Positions 1 through 7,662 of a stretch of DNA of 64,000 bases are shown piece after piece. The translations under genes were made by a program, and so were the position numbers. Position 1 is the stretch's first letter. Every line of letters starts with the position of its first letter. Source of the stretch: Saccharospirillum sp965652395 (GTDB lineage Bacteria > Pseudomonadota > Gammaproteobacteria > Pseudomonadales > Natronospirillaceae); assembly GCA_965652395.1 (NCBI GenBank), contig CBFGUW010000012.1, forward strand, positions 60,131-124,130, in the 5' to 3' direction. The notes beneath the pieces were generated by a model. The model saw only the letters and a program-made list of their open reading frames with translations, did not search any database and was not told the DNA's origin.

Positions 1-81
1 ATGCTGGTTGTGTCCGCACGCCAGCTCAGCCACCCAATGGTGTTCATCATCCTGATGGTAACCAGTGATTGGTTGCTTCAT
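1..81 (-). CDS. DUF3565 family protein (partial, cut by window edge)
   Basis: Only the first 27 codons are in the window. They read MKQPITGYHQDDEHHWVAEL followed by ACGHNQH, which matches the start of the small DUF3565 family (GFHQDEEGxWVAELxCGHxQH); its function is not established. The start codon overlaps the nusB stop as ATGA, so it is translationally coupled to nusB. In many relatives thiL follows nusB instead. Family recognition rests on the N-terminus alone. Confidence 0.75.
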   Translation of the reverse strand, partial: MKQPITGYHQDDEHHWVAELACGHNQH

Positions 82-536
82 CAGTCTCGGGGCTGACGCG
101 CCGCTTTGACTTCCGGTGCGCGAAGTTCCTGGGCCAGTTTATCGAGTACGCCATTCACGTACCGGTGGCCTTCGCTGGCGCCGAACACTTTCGACAGCTC
201 GACACCTTCGTTGATGATGACTTTGAACGGCACATCCAGGCGATGCATGAACTCGTAGGCACCCATACGCAAAATGGCGAGTTCGATGGGCGTCATCTCG
301 GAGGTCGGGCGGTCGGTGAATTTCTCGATCTTGCCGTCCAGTTCGGAGAGCGAGGCTGGTACACCGTGCAGCACTTCGGAAAAGTACTCCCGATCCACCT
401 TGTCCATGTCGTGGTCGACCACGAATTCGGCTTCGATCTGGTTGATGGGCGACGAAGACACATGCCACTGATACAGCGCCTGCAGCGCCAACCGACGGGC
501 TTTGCGGCGGGCCGCCATGGATGGGCGTTGACTCAT
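81..536 (-). CDS. nusB: Transcription antitermination factor NusB
   Basis: A 151-residue protein of normal NusB length. It starts MSQRPSMAARRKARRLALQA, with the basic RRKAR..A.QALYQW beginning typical of NusB, and carries the usual IELAILRMGAYEF and INEGVELSKVFG stretches. NusB binds boxA RNA with NusE (ribosomal protein S10) and prevents premature termination in rRNA operons. It lies 3 bp after ribH and overlaps the DUF3565 start by ATGA, so it is the penultimate gene seen in the riboflavin operon. The ribH-nusB pairing is standard in gammaproteobacteria. Confidence 0.97.
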   Translation of the reverse strand: MSQRPSMAARRKARRLALQALYQWHVSSSPINQIEAEFVVDHDMDKVDREYFSEVLHGVPASLSELDGKIEKFTDRPTSEMTPIELAILRMGAYEFMHRLDVPFKVIINEGVELSKVFGASEGHRYVNGVLDKLAQELRAPEVKAARQPRD

Positions 537-539
537 GCC

Positions 540-1019
540 TTAGGCCTCGATCTGCTTGAACAGGTTAACCATTTCCAGGGCAACCAGGGCGGCTTCCGCA
601 CCTTTGTTGCCTGCCTTGGTGCCAGCGCGCTCGATGGCCTGTTCGATGGAATCCACCGTCAGCACGCCAAAGACGACGGGGATATCGGCGGTCAGTGCGA
701 CGGAGTTGAGGCCTCCGGCCGCTTCACCGGCTACATAGTCGAAATGCGGTGTGCCGCCACGAATGACCGCACCCAGGGCGACGATGGCGTCGTAACGGTC
801 GGTGGCGGCCAGTTTCTGGCAGACCAGCGGCAGCTCATAGGCGCCGGGAGCACGGACGATGGTGATCTGCTCATCTTTGATGCCGTGGCGCTTCAGGGCA
901 TCCAGGGCGCCTTCGAGCAGGCTTTCCACGACAAAGCTGTTCCAGCGCCCGACGACAACAGCGTATTGAGCGGCATTGGGCGCAAAGTCGCCTTCGATGG
1001 TTTTGATGTTTGCAGACAT
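540..1019 (-). CDS. ribH: 6,7-dimethyl-8-ribityllumazine synthase
   Basis: Condenses 5-amino-6-ribitylamino-uracil with 3,4-dihydroxy-2-butanone 4-phosphate to lumazine, the penultimate riboflavin step. The 159-residue product shows VVGRWNSFVVESLLEGA, VRAPGAYELP and ALGAVIRGGTPHFDYVAGE, the lumazine synthase active-site segments with the catalytic His. The ATG at 1019 was chosen over an upstream in-frame start at 1058 because AGGAAA precedes it at good spacing and the protein then has family length. It sits between ribBA and nusB in a minus-strand operon. Confidence 0.96.
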   Translation of the reverse strand: MSANIKTIEGDFAPNAAQYAVVVGRWNSFVVESLLEGALDALKRHGIKDEQITIVRAPGAYELPLVCQKLAATDRYDAIVALGAVIRGGTPHFDYVAGEAAGGLNSVALTADIPVVFGVLTVDSIEQAIERAGTKAGNKGAEAALVALEMVNLFKQIEA

Positions 1020-1070
1020 AGTGATTTCCTGTCGGGGGAGCCGCGGCTCCCGGTTCAATCGTTAATGGCG

Positions 1071-2198
1071 TTAGTCGTCTTGGGCGTCGATGTATTCCGT
1101 CACTTCCAAATCGAAGCCGGAAATACCGCCGAATTTTATGGGCGAGCTCATGAGTCGCATTTTGCCGATGCCCAGTTCCCTTAGCATTTGCGAGCCGGTG
1201 CCGATGGTGGTGTAGGTACCGTATTTATCGACATGGGGATTGCGTTTCCGGCTGCGGTCGTCTTCGTGATAGAGCGACAGTTCGGTCATGACGTCCGGTG
1301 CCTGCTGGACATCGAGCAACACGACGACGCCGGAACCTTCGCGGGCGACGCGCTCCATCGCGGCTTCGAGAGTCCAGCCATGTCCTTTGGGTGGTTGCAC
1401 GCCGAGCAGGTCGCGCAGGGTCTGGGCGACGTGGACACGCACGAGGGTGGGGGTTTCCGGGTCGAACGGGCCGCCCAGGGTGAGGGCCATGTGGGTGCCG
1501 CCCATGAGGTTGTCGCGATAGACGTGGACATCGAATTCTCCGGCGCGCGTTTGGAGCGGCCGGTGGTCGATGCGTTCTATGGTGCGTTCGTTGAGGATGC
1601 GGTAGTGAATCAGGTCGGCGATGGTGCCGATCTTGAGGTTGTGTTCTTTGGCGAAGGTTTCGAGATCGGGGCGGCGTGCCATGCTGCCGTCTTCTTTCAT
1701 GATTTCGACGATGGCGGCGGCGGGGATCAGGCCGGCCATGCGGGCGAGGTCGCATCCGGCTTCGGTGTGACCGGCGCGGACGAGGACGCCGCCGGGCTGG
1801 GCGCGCAGTGGGAAGATGTGGCCGGGCTGGACGATGTCTTGGGGTTTGCTGTTGGGGTCGACGGCGACTCGTATGGTGCGGGCGCGGTCGGCGGCCGATA
1901 TGCCGGTGGTGACGCCTTCGGCGGCTTCGATGGAGACGGTGAAGGGGGTGCCGAAGGCGGAGCCGTTGCTCTGTTTGACCATGGATTCGAGGCCGAGATA
2001 GTCGCAGCGTTCGCCGGTCAGGGTGAGGCAGATGAGTCCACGCGCTTTGGAGGCCATGAAGTTGACGATTTCGGGGGTGACTTTTTCGGCGGCGACAATA
2101 AGGTCGCCTTCGTTTTCCCGGTCTTCGTCGTCCATCAGGATGACCGGCTTGCCCTGCCGTATGTCTTCAATTATGTCTTCGATGCTGTCTAGTGCCAC
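1071..2198 (-). CDS. ribBA: 3,4-dihydroxy-2-butanone-4-phosphate synthase with degenerate GTP cyclohydrolase II-like domain
   Basis: The N-terminal half (about residues 1-200) is a complete RibB domain: DDEDRENEGDLI, the acidic Mg/substrate loop, and HTEAGCDLARMAG. The C-terminal half aligns with GTP cyclohydrolase II (TPTLVRVH start) but lacks the SECLTGD..SLRCDCG zinc-cysteine segment and the arginine-rich active-site strand. It should therefore make the butanone phosphate but not open GTP, as known for similar fusions in other gammaproteobacteria; a separate ribA would be needed. The GTG at 2198 is preferred because GAGG lies just upstream and the product then begins (M)ALDSIEDII like relatives; a GTG at 2210 is the alternative. 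About 250 bp holding a palindromic repeat separates it from ribD. Confidence 0.92.
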   Translation of the reverse strand: MALDSIEDIIEDIRQGKPVILMDDEDRENEGDLIVAAEKVTPEIVNFMASKARGLICLTLTGERCDYLGLESMVKQSNGSAFGTPFTVSIEAAEGVTTGISAADRARTIRVAVDPNSKPQDIVQPGHIFPLRAQPGGVLVRAGHTEAGCDLARMAGLIPAAAIVEIMKEDGSMARRPDLETFAKEHNLKIGTIADLIHYRILNERTIERIDHRPLQTRAGEFDVHVYRDNLMGGTHMALTLGGPFDPETPTLVRVHVAQTLRDLLGVQPPKGHGWTLEAAMERVAREGSGVVVLLDVQQAPDVMTELSLYHEDDRSRKRNPHVDKYGTYTTIGTGSQMLRELGIGKMRLMSSPIKFGGISGFDLEVTEYIDAQDD

Positions 2199-2239
2199 GG
2201 GCGGCCTCACTGCTCGGTAGGGGTAAGTGGCTTTGGTCC

Positions 2240-2360
2240 GCGCTGGCTACCGGGGTAGTAGCCCCCAAGGGGGTCGGCGTGAATCCGTCCATGGAGCCTA
2301 GACCACAGCATCCTTGCTGTGGACTTCCCCCTTGGGGGCTACTACCCCGGCATCCAGCGC
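2240..2360. repeat. Palindromic repeat copy A (between ribD and ribBA)
   Basis: Arms 2240-2273 and 2327-2360 are complementary over about 34 bases except for a 3-base bubble (CTA against ATG). The loop holds the conserved core GTGAATCCGTCCATGGAGCC and an inner hairpin CCACAGCA/TGCTGTGG. The rest of the 2199-2447 gap holds no gene; ribE, usual at this place, is absent. Confidence 0.9.
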
Positions 2361-2447
2361 TCACTTCATTGCCAGACGTGCCCCGGAAAAAAGAAAGTTG
2401 TTCAGTTCGCCAAACCAGCCCTCAGGTTAGGGCCGTTTGACGGGTTT

Positions 2448-3578
2448 TCAAGCATTTTCAGCGCTTTTAACGGGTCTTAGCCGCAAGCGCAGATCGGTCC
2501 CGATCCGACGGTTTTCGACGGGGACCAGTTGCACCGCCTGTGCCAGTGAAGGTATCGACCAATCCAGCAGTGGGCGAGTGTTCGAACCCAGTAATTTGGG
2601 TGCCTGGTAGAGTAACAGTTCATCCACCAGTTCGGCTTGTAGTAATGCGGCCGCCAATCGTGCACCGGGCTCAGACCAGATTTCGTTATAGCCTTCTTGG
2701 CCCAGCCAATTTCTGACCGAGAGTAGGTCCAAGCTGCCATGGGCCGGGTGCAATGGTATTTCGACCAGGTGGGCCCCGGCTTCAGCCAGCTTTGCCATGG
2801 CTTGCGGATCGCAGTTCGGGCCGTGAAGTATCTTTGTCACGCCGTCCAATGCCAGGAGCCTGGCGGAGGGGGATATCCTCAGTTGGCTGTCGAGTACAAT
2901 GCGGTCTGGCTGGCGCTGGGTTTCCGGCAGGCGAACATTCAATGCGGGGTCGTCGGCCTGGACGGTGCCGATGCCGGTGAGGATGGCACAGCTACGGGCG
3001 CGTCCGCGCTGGACGTCGGCTCGGGCTTCGGGGCCGGTGATCCATTGGCTTTCGCCGTTGGCCATGGCGGTGGCGCCGTCGAGGCTGCTGGCGAGTTTGA
3101 GGGTGATCCAGGGGTGGCCGGTGCGCATGCGCTTCAGGAAGCCGCGGTTGAGGGCTTCGGCGTCTTCGACGAGGACTGAGTGCCGGGTTTGGATTCCGGC
3201 GGCTTGGAGTCTGGCGAGACCTTGCCCGGCGACGCTGGGATTGGGGTCTTCTATGGCGCTGACCACGCGCGCCACTCCGGCTTTGATCAGGGCGTCGGCG
3301 CAGGGTGGGGTTCGGCCATCGTGGCTGCAGGGCTCGAGGGTGACGTAGGCGGTGGCGCCTTTGGCGTGGTCTCCGGCCATGGCGAGGGCGTGAACTTCGG
3401 CGTGGGGTTCGCCCGCCTTTTGATGAAAACCCTGGCCCACCAGACGGCCTTCCTTGACGATCACGCAACCGACGCGGGGATTGGGGGAGGTGGTGTACAG
3501 CCCCTGCTCGGCTAATTTGAGGGCTTTGGCCATCCAATAGGTGTCGTTTTGGAAGTCAGTCACGGGGCTACAGCTCAT
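2448..3578 (-). CDS. ribD: Bifunctional riboflavin deaminase/reductase RibD
   Basis: Catalyses deamination then ribosyl reduction of the pyrimidine intermediate in riboflavin synthesis. The N-terminal deaminase domain (about residues 14-150) has HAEVHAL and PCSH..RTPPC, the zinc-binding His/Cys set. The C-terminal reductase domain follows (about 155-370; ITLKLASSLDG). At 376 residues it is full length. The start overlaps the nrdR stop as ATGA, so it is coupled to nrdR. An internal Met (MAKALKLAEQG, about residue 16) aligns with shorter starts in relatives and remains possible. Confidence 0.95.
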   Translation of the reverse strand: MSCSPVTDFQNDTYWMAKALKLAEQGLYTTSPNPRVGCVIVKEGRLVGQGFHQKAGEPHAEVHALAMAGDHAKGATAYVTLEPCSHDGRTPPCADALIKAGVARVVSAIEDPNPSVAGQGLARLQAAGIQTRHSVLVEDAEALNRGFLKRMRTGHPWITLKLASSLDGATAMANGESQWITGPEARADVQRGRARSCAILTGIGTVQADDPALNVRLPETQRQPDRIVLDSQLRISPSARLLALDGVTKILHGPNCDPQAMAKLAEAGAHLVEIPLHPAHGSLDLLSVRNWLGQEGYNEIWSEPGARLAAALLQAELVDELLLYQAPKLLGSNTRPLLDWSIPSLAQAVQLVPVENRRIGTDLRLRLRPVKSAENA

Positions 3579-4048
3579 TCGGAGGATTCGTTGTTCCGCT
3601 TGCTTTCCAAGCGGTCGATCTCGCTGCGGAATTCACTCAGGTCCTGAAAGCTGCGGTATACAGAGGCGAAACGTACGTAGGCGACCTGATCGAGCTCGCG
3701 CAATTCGTTCATGACTTCTTCGCCAAGACGACGCGATGGCAGCTCCCGTTCGCCGCTGGCTCGCAGGGCCTGTTTGATGCGGGCGACGGCGGCTTCCACT
3801 TCTTCGACGCTGACCGGTCGCTTTTCCAGTGCCCGCTGCAAACCCGCACGCAGTTTGGCTTCATCGAAGGGTTCGCGATTGCCGTTTTGCTTGACGATGC
3901 GGGGCATGACCAGTTCTGCGCTCTCGTAGGTGGTGAACCGCTCACCGCATTGATTGCACTCGCGGCGCCGACGCACCTGCTCGCCTTCGGCGACCAGTCG
4001 GGAGTCGATGACTTTGGTGTCTTGCGCTTTACAGAATGGGCAATGCAT
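3575..4048 (-). CDS. nrdR: Transcriptional repressor NrdR
   Basis: A 157-residue protein with an N-terminal zinc ribbon (MHCPFCKAQDTKV and CNQCGERFTTYE, two CxxC pairs) followed by an ATP-cone domain (RIVKQNGNREPFDEAKL). NrdR senses ATP/dATP and represses ribonucleotide reductase genes. It is the first gene of the minus-strand rib/nusB run and overlaps ribD by ATGA, a common arrangement. Confidence 0.97.
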   Translation of the reverse strand: MHCPFCKAQDTKVIDSRLVAEGEQVRRRRECNQCGERFTTYESAELVMPRIVKQNGNREPFDEAKLRAGLQRALEKRPVSVEEVEAAVARIKQALRASGERELPSRRLGEEVMNELRELDQVAYVRFASVYRSFQDLSEFRSEIDRLESKRNNESSE

Positions 4049-4532
4049 AACGGAATGGACTCAAATGAGGGTCAAACCTGGAACCGCGAGAGTGTACTTG
4101 GAATGCAAGGCGATGGCGAACCTAATCGCGACGAGTTTTTCTTGCGCCTCCCATCTCCTGTCCCGAAACCAGCCATCAACGCTTGACTTTCACCAAAGCT
4201 GACAACCACAAGGGTTTCGGAGGAGTGCTTATTCACACTGGTCGTTCTTGCTTTCTTTATTGTGATATGCCATCCAGCTTGATCGTTTTTCGAACACATT
4301 AAAGCCATAACTTATTGTTTTAATTGAACTTTTATTGCCTGTATGTTTTTTAACCAACCTCGTGTAACGGGACAGTCATGCCGATTTGGCACGCCTATAA
4401 AGAGTGTATTCACAAAGTTATCCACAGATTGTGTGGATGGACCCGGCAAAGCCTTGGGGGCTCTGGGCTTGATCATTTTCAGGGGGTGGGGGTCGGTCCT
4501 CACATCAGTGAAAACCGACCCAAGGGTGGGTG
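4049..4532. other. Intergenic region upstream of nrdR
   Basis: No credible gene is seen in these 484 bases; the open frames have no recognisable sequence and no good ribosome-binding site. The region should hold the nrdR promoter and the 3' end of the cytochrome c transcript. The one clear signal is the DnaA-box-like inverted repeat listed separately. Confidence 0.5.
4418..4438. promoter_or_regulatory. DnaA box within an inverted repeat
   Basis: TTATCCACA at 4418-4426 is a perfect match to the DnaA-box consensus TTATNCACA. It forms a 7-bp-arm inverted repeat, ATCCACA-N5-TGTGGAT (4420-4438), whose right half matches the reverse box at 7 of 9 positions. One strong plus one weaker DnaA site upstream of the dNTP-linked regulator nrdR is plausible, but binding is an inference. 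Confidence 0.5.
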
Positions 4533-4856
4533 TTAGGAACCTGGTTCGAGGCTGGCGTAATAAGCGGCCAGATTTTCGATATCCTCATCGGACAGGCTGG
4601 CTGCTATACCCCACATAACGGCGGCGTTGCCCCCTTTACGCTCCTGGGATTTGTAGGCTTTGAGCGCGCTGACCAGATACTGCGCTTTCTGGCCTGCCAG
4701 GTTGGGATAAATAGGCGCCATGGATACGCCCTCCGCGCCATGGCAACCGGCACAGGTTCCCGCTTTCGCCTTACCGGCAGCGGGGTCGCCCTCGGCCAGA
4801 ACGGTTGTACTCATGAGAGCGAAGGCGGTGGTTATCGCAGCAATTGACTTATTCAT
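4533..4856 (-). CDS. Small periplasmic c-type cytochrome
   Basis: 107 residues: an N-terminal signal peptide (MNKSIAAITTAFALMSTTVLA) then a single class I cytochrome c domain with CAGCH and a likely axial Met in the second half (AAVMWGIAASL). It resembles the cytochrome c4/c5/c553 group, soluble electron carriers to terminal oxidases. The ATG at 4856 was chosen because AGAGGTG lies 6 bases upstream; an in-frame GTG at 4862 is less likely. Transcribed alone, divergent from the lipoprotein at 4985. Confidence 0.9.
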   Translation of the reverse strand: MNKSIAAITTAFALMSTTVLAEGDPAAGKAKAGTCAGCHGAEGVSMAPIYPNLAGQKAQYLVSALKAYKSQERKGGNAAVMWGIAASLSDEDIENLAAYYASLEPGS

Positions 4857-4984
4857 TGTCACCTCTGTCTTTATCGTGGATTTTTACAACCAATATCAAA
4901 AAGCTAGAACCGGATCACCGTTTCATTGCCAGTACAGCATACAATGATCGATCCTTCCTGAATTGACGTTGAACAGGGTTTAGT

Positions 4985-5860
4985 ATGATGTTGTCTGCAG
5001 TACGCTTTTCTACCCTGCCTCTCGCCGCCTTACTTCTGGTCGGCTGTGGCCCCGAAACCAATAGCCGCTATGGTGATTCCTATTGGGACCCATGGACTAC
5101 CAAAGATACCTACGACGCCCCCACTCCGCCCAGCTTCAGCGTCGAATTTGTCGATACCGACGACAGCGACGGCGAGGAAATATACGAAGCACGCATCACA
5201 CTGGACGCCACCGAGACCTCGGAACGCGTCGACTACGGCTTCAGTTGGGGCTTCATTCGCGGCACCAAGGAGCGGGAATCGCTGTCCCTTCTGGGGGCCG
5301 CGAGCGATATTCAACTGGTCTACAAGGAAAACCCGGATGATCCCGGTGATGACGAACGCCTCGTCGCCACCGTTCCCGGGCAATACAGCATAGTATTCGA
5401 AGGCGAAACCCAGGGCCCACTGGGCAAAGTGACCTTCCGCTTCGATGATATGGACTTCACCCTACCCGGCTGCCCGACCACCTTCGATTACTACGAAGAT
5501 TACATCGATGACACTCTGGAAGTTTGTTCCGAGTGCCACGACGCGGGGGATGCGAACGCAGCATTGGGTTTGCCGGATAACAGCCTGAGCACTCGCCGGA
5601 CCAACTTCCTCAATTTCGTCGAAGGCGACGTGGAAAACGTTCTGCCCACCTGGGTCAACAACGCCAACCACTTGGGCGCAGGCACCCTACCGGCCGACAC
5701 TGAGGACTACGCAAACTTCGCGGAATTCGTTTCCATACTGAAAGAAATTGTTGCCGATGAAAGCAGCGGCGGCAATCTGACCACCAACGGCACAGGCGAC
5801 CCGGTGCCCAGCAGCTACTGCATCGCCAAGCCGAGCGGCTTCATCTTTACGCAGGAGTAG
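4985..5860 (+). CDS. Lipoprotein with a C-terminal CxxCH heme motif
   Basis: 291 residues. It starts with a lipoprotein signal peptide (LAALLLVGC) and continues as an acidic, beta-rich region of no recognised family. The C-terminal third (about residues 160-275) contains CSECHDAGDANAALGLPDN and later NLT-rich low-complexity sequence. CSECH is a c-heme attachment motif and its surroundings resemble small cytochrome-c-like modules in outer-membrane lipoproteins. It is divergent from the cytochrome c gene, so the two may share a promoter region and could exchange electrons. Function unknown. Confidence 0.7.
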   Translation: MMLSAVRFSTLPLAALLLVGCGPETNSRYGDSYWDPWTTKDTYDAPTPPSFSVEFVDTDDSDGEEIYEARITLDATETSERVDYGFSWGFIRGTKERESLSLLGAASDIQLVYKENPDDPGDDERLVATVPGQYSIVFEGETQGPLGKVTFRFDDMDFTLPGCPTTFDYYEDYIDDTLEVCSECHDAGDANAALGLPDNSLSTRRTNFLNFVEGDVENVLPTWVNNANHLGAGTLPADTEDYANFAEFVSILKEIVADESSGGNLTTNGTGDPVPSSYCIAKPSGFIFTQE

Positions 5861-5885
5861 CTTTCGCGACACAGGAGTAGCTTTC

Positions 5886-5955
5886 GCTGGACGCTGAAAG
5901 GGAGACGGGAGACGCTAAACGCTTGGCATTCTGCGTCTCCCGTCCAGCATCTCCC
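5886..5955. repeat. GGGAGACG/CGTCTCCC repeat, copy 1
   Basis: Contains GGGAGACGGGAGACGCTAAA and the inverse GCGTCTCCCGTCCAGC, able to form a stem-loop. It lies between two convergent genes, so it may act as a bidirectional terminator. Same family as 10808, 12698, 14787 and 32666. Confidence 0.8.
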
Positions 5956-5961
5956 CAATAA

Positions 5962-7347
5962 TCAACACACCACCACATTCACCGCCAACCCCCCCTGGGC
6001 GGTTTCTTTGTATTTGGAGGCCATGTCCTCGCCGGTCTGGCGCATGGTTTCGATCACTTCATCCAATGACACGCAATGGTCTCCCGGCTCACGCAGGGCA
6101 ATGCGGGCGGCCTGTATGGCTTTGACGGCGCCGAAGGCGTTGCGTTCGATGCAGGGCACCTGCACCAGTCCGGCGATGGGGTCGCAGGTCATGCCGAGGT
6201 GATGTTCCATGGCTATCTCGGCGGCGTGTTCCGCTTGGGCGGCGGAACCCCCTAAAACGGCGGCCAGACCGGCGGCGGCCATGGAGCTGGCGACTCCGAT
6301 TTCACCCTGACACCCCATCTCGGCGGCGGATATGGATGCGTTGCGTTTGTACAGCCAGCCGATGGCGGCGGAGGTGAGCAGGAAATCCCGTTCGGCGTTG
6401 GCATCCAGCTTGGGCAGGTGATTTCGGATGTAGGCGAGCACGGCGGGGATGACACCCGCCGAGCCGTTGGTGGGTGCTGTCACCACTCGCCCACCGGCGG
6501 CATTCTCTTCGTTCACGGCCAATGCATACACGCTGACCCAGTCGATGACGCCCAGTTGATCTTCCCCGGCCTGACGCTCCAGGGAGCGGGCCATGCGGGA
6601 GGCGCGGCGTTGAACCTGAATGCCGCCGGGCAAGGGCCCTTCGAGCTGCATGCCTCGATCCAGGCAGGTGAACATGGCGTCGATGATGTGGTCGCACCAG
6701 GCCTGTACGTCTGTTTCGGAGGTGCCGAGGCCGGTTTCGTTGGCGAGGGTGATTTCTGCGATGGAGAGCCCGTGCTTTTCGGCCTGTTCCAGCAGTTGGG
6801 TGGCGTTGAAATAGGGATAGGGGCGTTGGTCTGTGAACTCTTCGAGTAGGTCCCGTTTGGCGGAGTTTTTGGCGAGTTCGTTGGCGATGGCGCCGCCGCC
6901 GACTGAGTACCAGGTTTCGGAGAGCAGGGCGATGCCGTTTTCGTCTTCGGCGGTGAAGCGCATGCCGTTGGGGTGTTCGGGCAGGAAGACGTCGTTGAAA
7001 AACCGGACGCTTTCGGCCATGGCGAAGCGCAGTGTGGGGCCGTTTGGCAGGCTGAGCTGTTCTTCGGTTTTTACTTTGAGGAAGGTTTGGTCGGCGAATT
7101 CGGGATCGACGGTGGCGGGGTCGAGGCCGCTGAAGCCGAGCACGATGGCTTTGTCGGTGCCGTGTCCTACTCCGGTGAGGGCGAGCGAGCCGTATAGGTC
7201 GGCACGAAGCTGGTGAACCTGTTCCAGCAGATGCTTGTCCTGCAGGTGCTGAATGAAGCGTTCGGCGGCTCGCATTGGGCCTAGTGTATGTGAGGATGAG
7301 GGGCCGAGCCCGACCTTGAACAGATCAAGAACGGAATAGGGTTGCAC
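5962..7347 (-). CDS. sdaA: L-serine ammonia-lyase (single-chain, Fe-S type), copy 1
   Basis: Converts L-serine to pyruvate and ammonia. The 461-residue single-chain form has the N-terminal SDH-beta domain (DLFKVGLGPSSSHTLGPMRA) and C-terminal SDH-alpha domain. The Fe-S cysteines are visible in GCQGEIGVASSMAAAG and MTCDPIAGLVQVPCIERN, and the C-terminus keeps the usual free Cys (AVNVVVC). The start is a GTG at 7347 behind AGGAGAC; no ATG fits. It is a stand-alone gene; a second copy lies at 38093-39469 in the glycine-cleavage cluster. Confidence 0.96.
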   Translation of the reverse strand: MQPYSVLDLFKVGLGPSSSHTLGPMRAAERFIQHLQDKHLLEQVHQLRADLYGSLALTGVGHGTDKAIVLGFSGLDPATVDPEFADQTFLKVKTEEQLSLPNGPTLRFAMAESVRFFNDVFLPEHPNGMRFTAEDENGIALLSETWYSVGGGAIANELAKNSAKRDLLEEFTDQRPYPYFNATQLLEQAEKHGLSIAEITLANETGLGTSETDVQAWCDHIIDAMFTCLDRGMQLEGPLPGGIQVQRRASRMARSLERQAGEDQLGVIDWVSVYALAVNEENAAGGRVVTAPTNGSAGVIPAVLAYIRNHLPKLDANAERDFLLTSAAIGWLYKRNASISAAEMGCQGEIGVASSMAAAGLAAVLGGSAAQAEHAAEIAMEHHLGMTCDPIAGLVQVPCIERNAFGAVKAIQAARIALREPGDHCVSLDEVIETMRQTGEDMASKYKETAQGGLAVNVVVC

Positions 7348-7486
7348 GGGGCACTGTCTCCTGAGGTTCGTTTGTCATCAAACTGACTCAGAAGTGGGTA
7401 TTGGGCAATGCCTCCGGCGTTATTGGTGCCATTGGTTGTTGTCCAGTCGATTTTACAGGCTTAAGCTTTTATGGAGGCAGTCGCCC

Positions 7487-7599
7487 GCGTCGGCACCAGG
7501 GGAGACTTGCCCGGGGTCGCCATGAACCCCTCCATGGGGGCTTGACCTCGGCATCCATGCCTCGCACATCCCCGGTCAAGTCTCCCCTGGTGCCGACGC
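7487..7599. repeat. Palindromic repeat copy B
   Basis: Arms 7487-7516 and 7570-7599 pair over 30 bases with a single mismatch. The loop carries the family core (ATGAACCCCTCCATGGGGGC) and an inner GGCAT-CC-ATGCC hairpin. It lies between sdaA and the EamA transporter gene, both on the minus strand; the rest of this gap shows nothing else. Confidence 0.9.
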
Positions 7600-7662
7600 T
7601 TGATGCATGCCAGTAAACGTCTTAAGACACTACTAGAGAATAAGACAGCGCCGATATCGGAA

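Noticed and set aside
69..1184. Long plus-strand open frame of 371 codons over nusB and ribH
   Set aside because: It is antisense to two certain genes on the other strand and has no recognisable sequence; long antisense frames are common in GC-rich coding DNA.
2199..2447. FMN riboswitch or ribE in the gap between ribD and ribBA
   Set aside because: The gap is taken up by the palindromic repeat; no RFN-type conserved boxes and no reading frame similar to riboflavin synthase.
4072..4503. Two small frames (63 and 78 codons) on the minus strand upstream of nrdR
   Set aside because: No ribosome-binding site and no recognisable sequence; one reads through the DnaA-box repeat.
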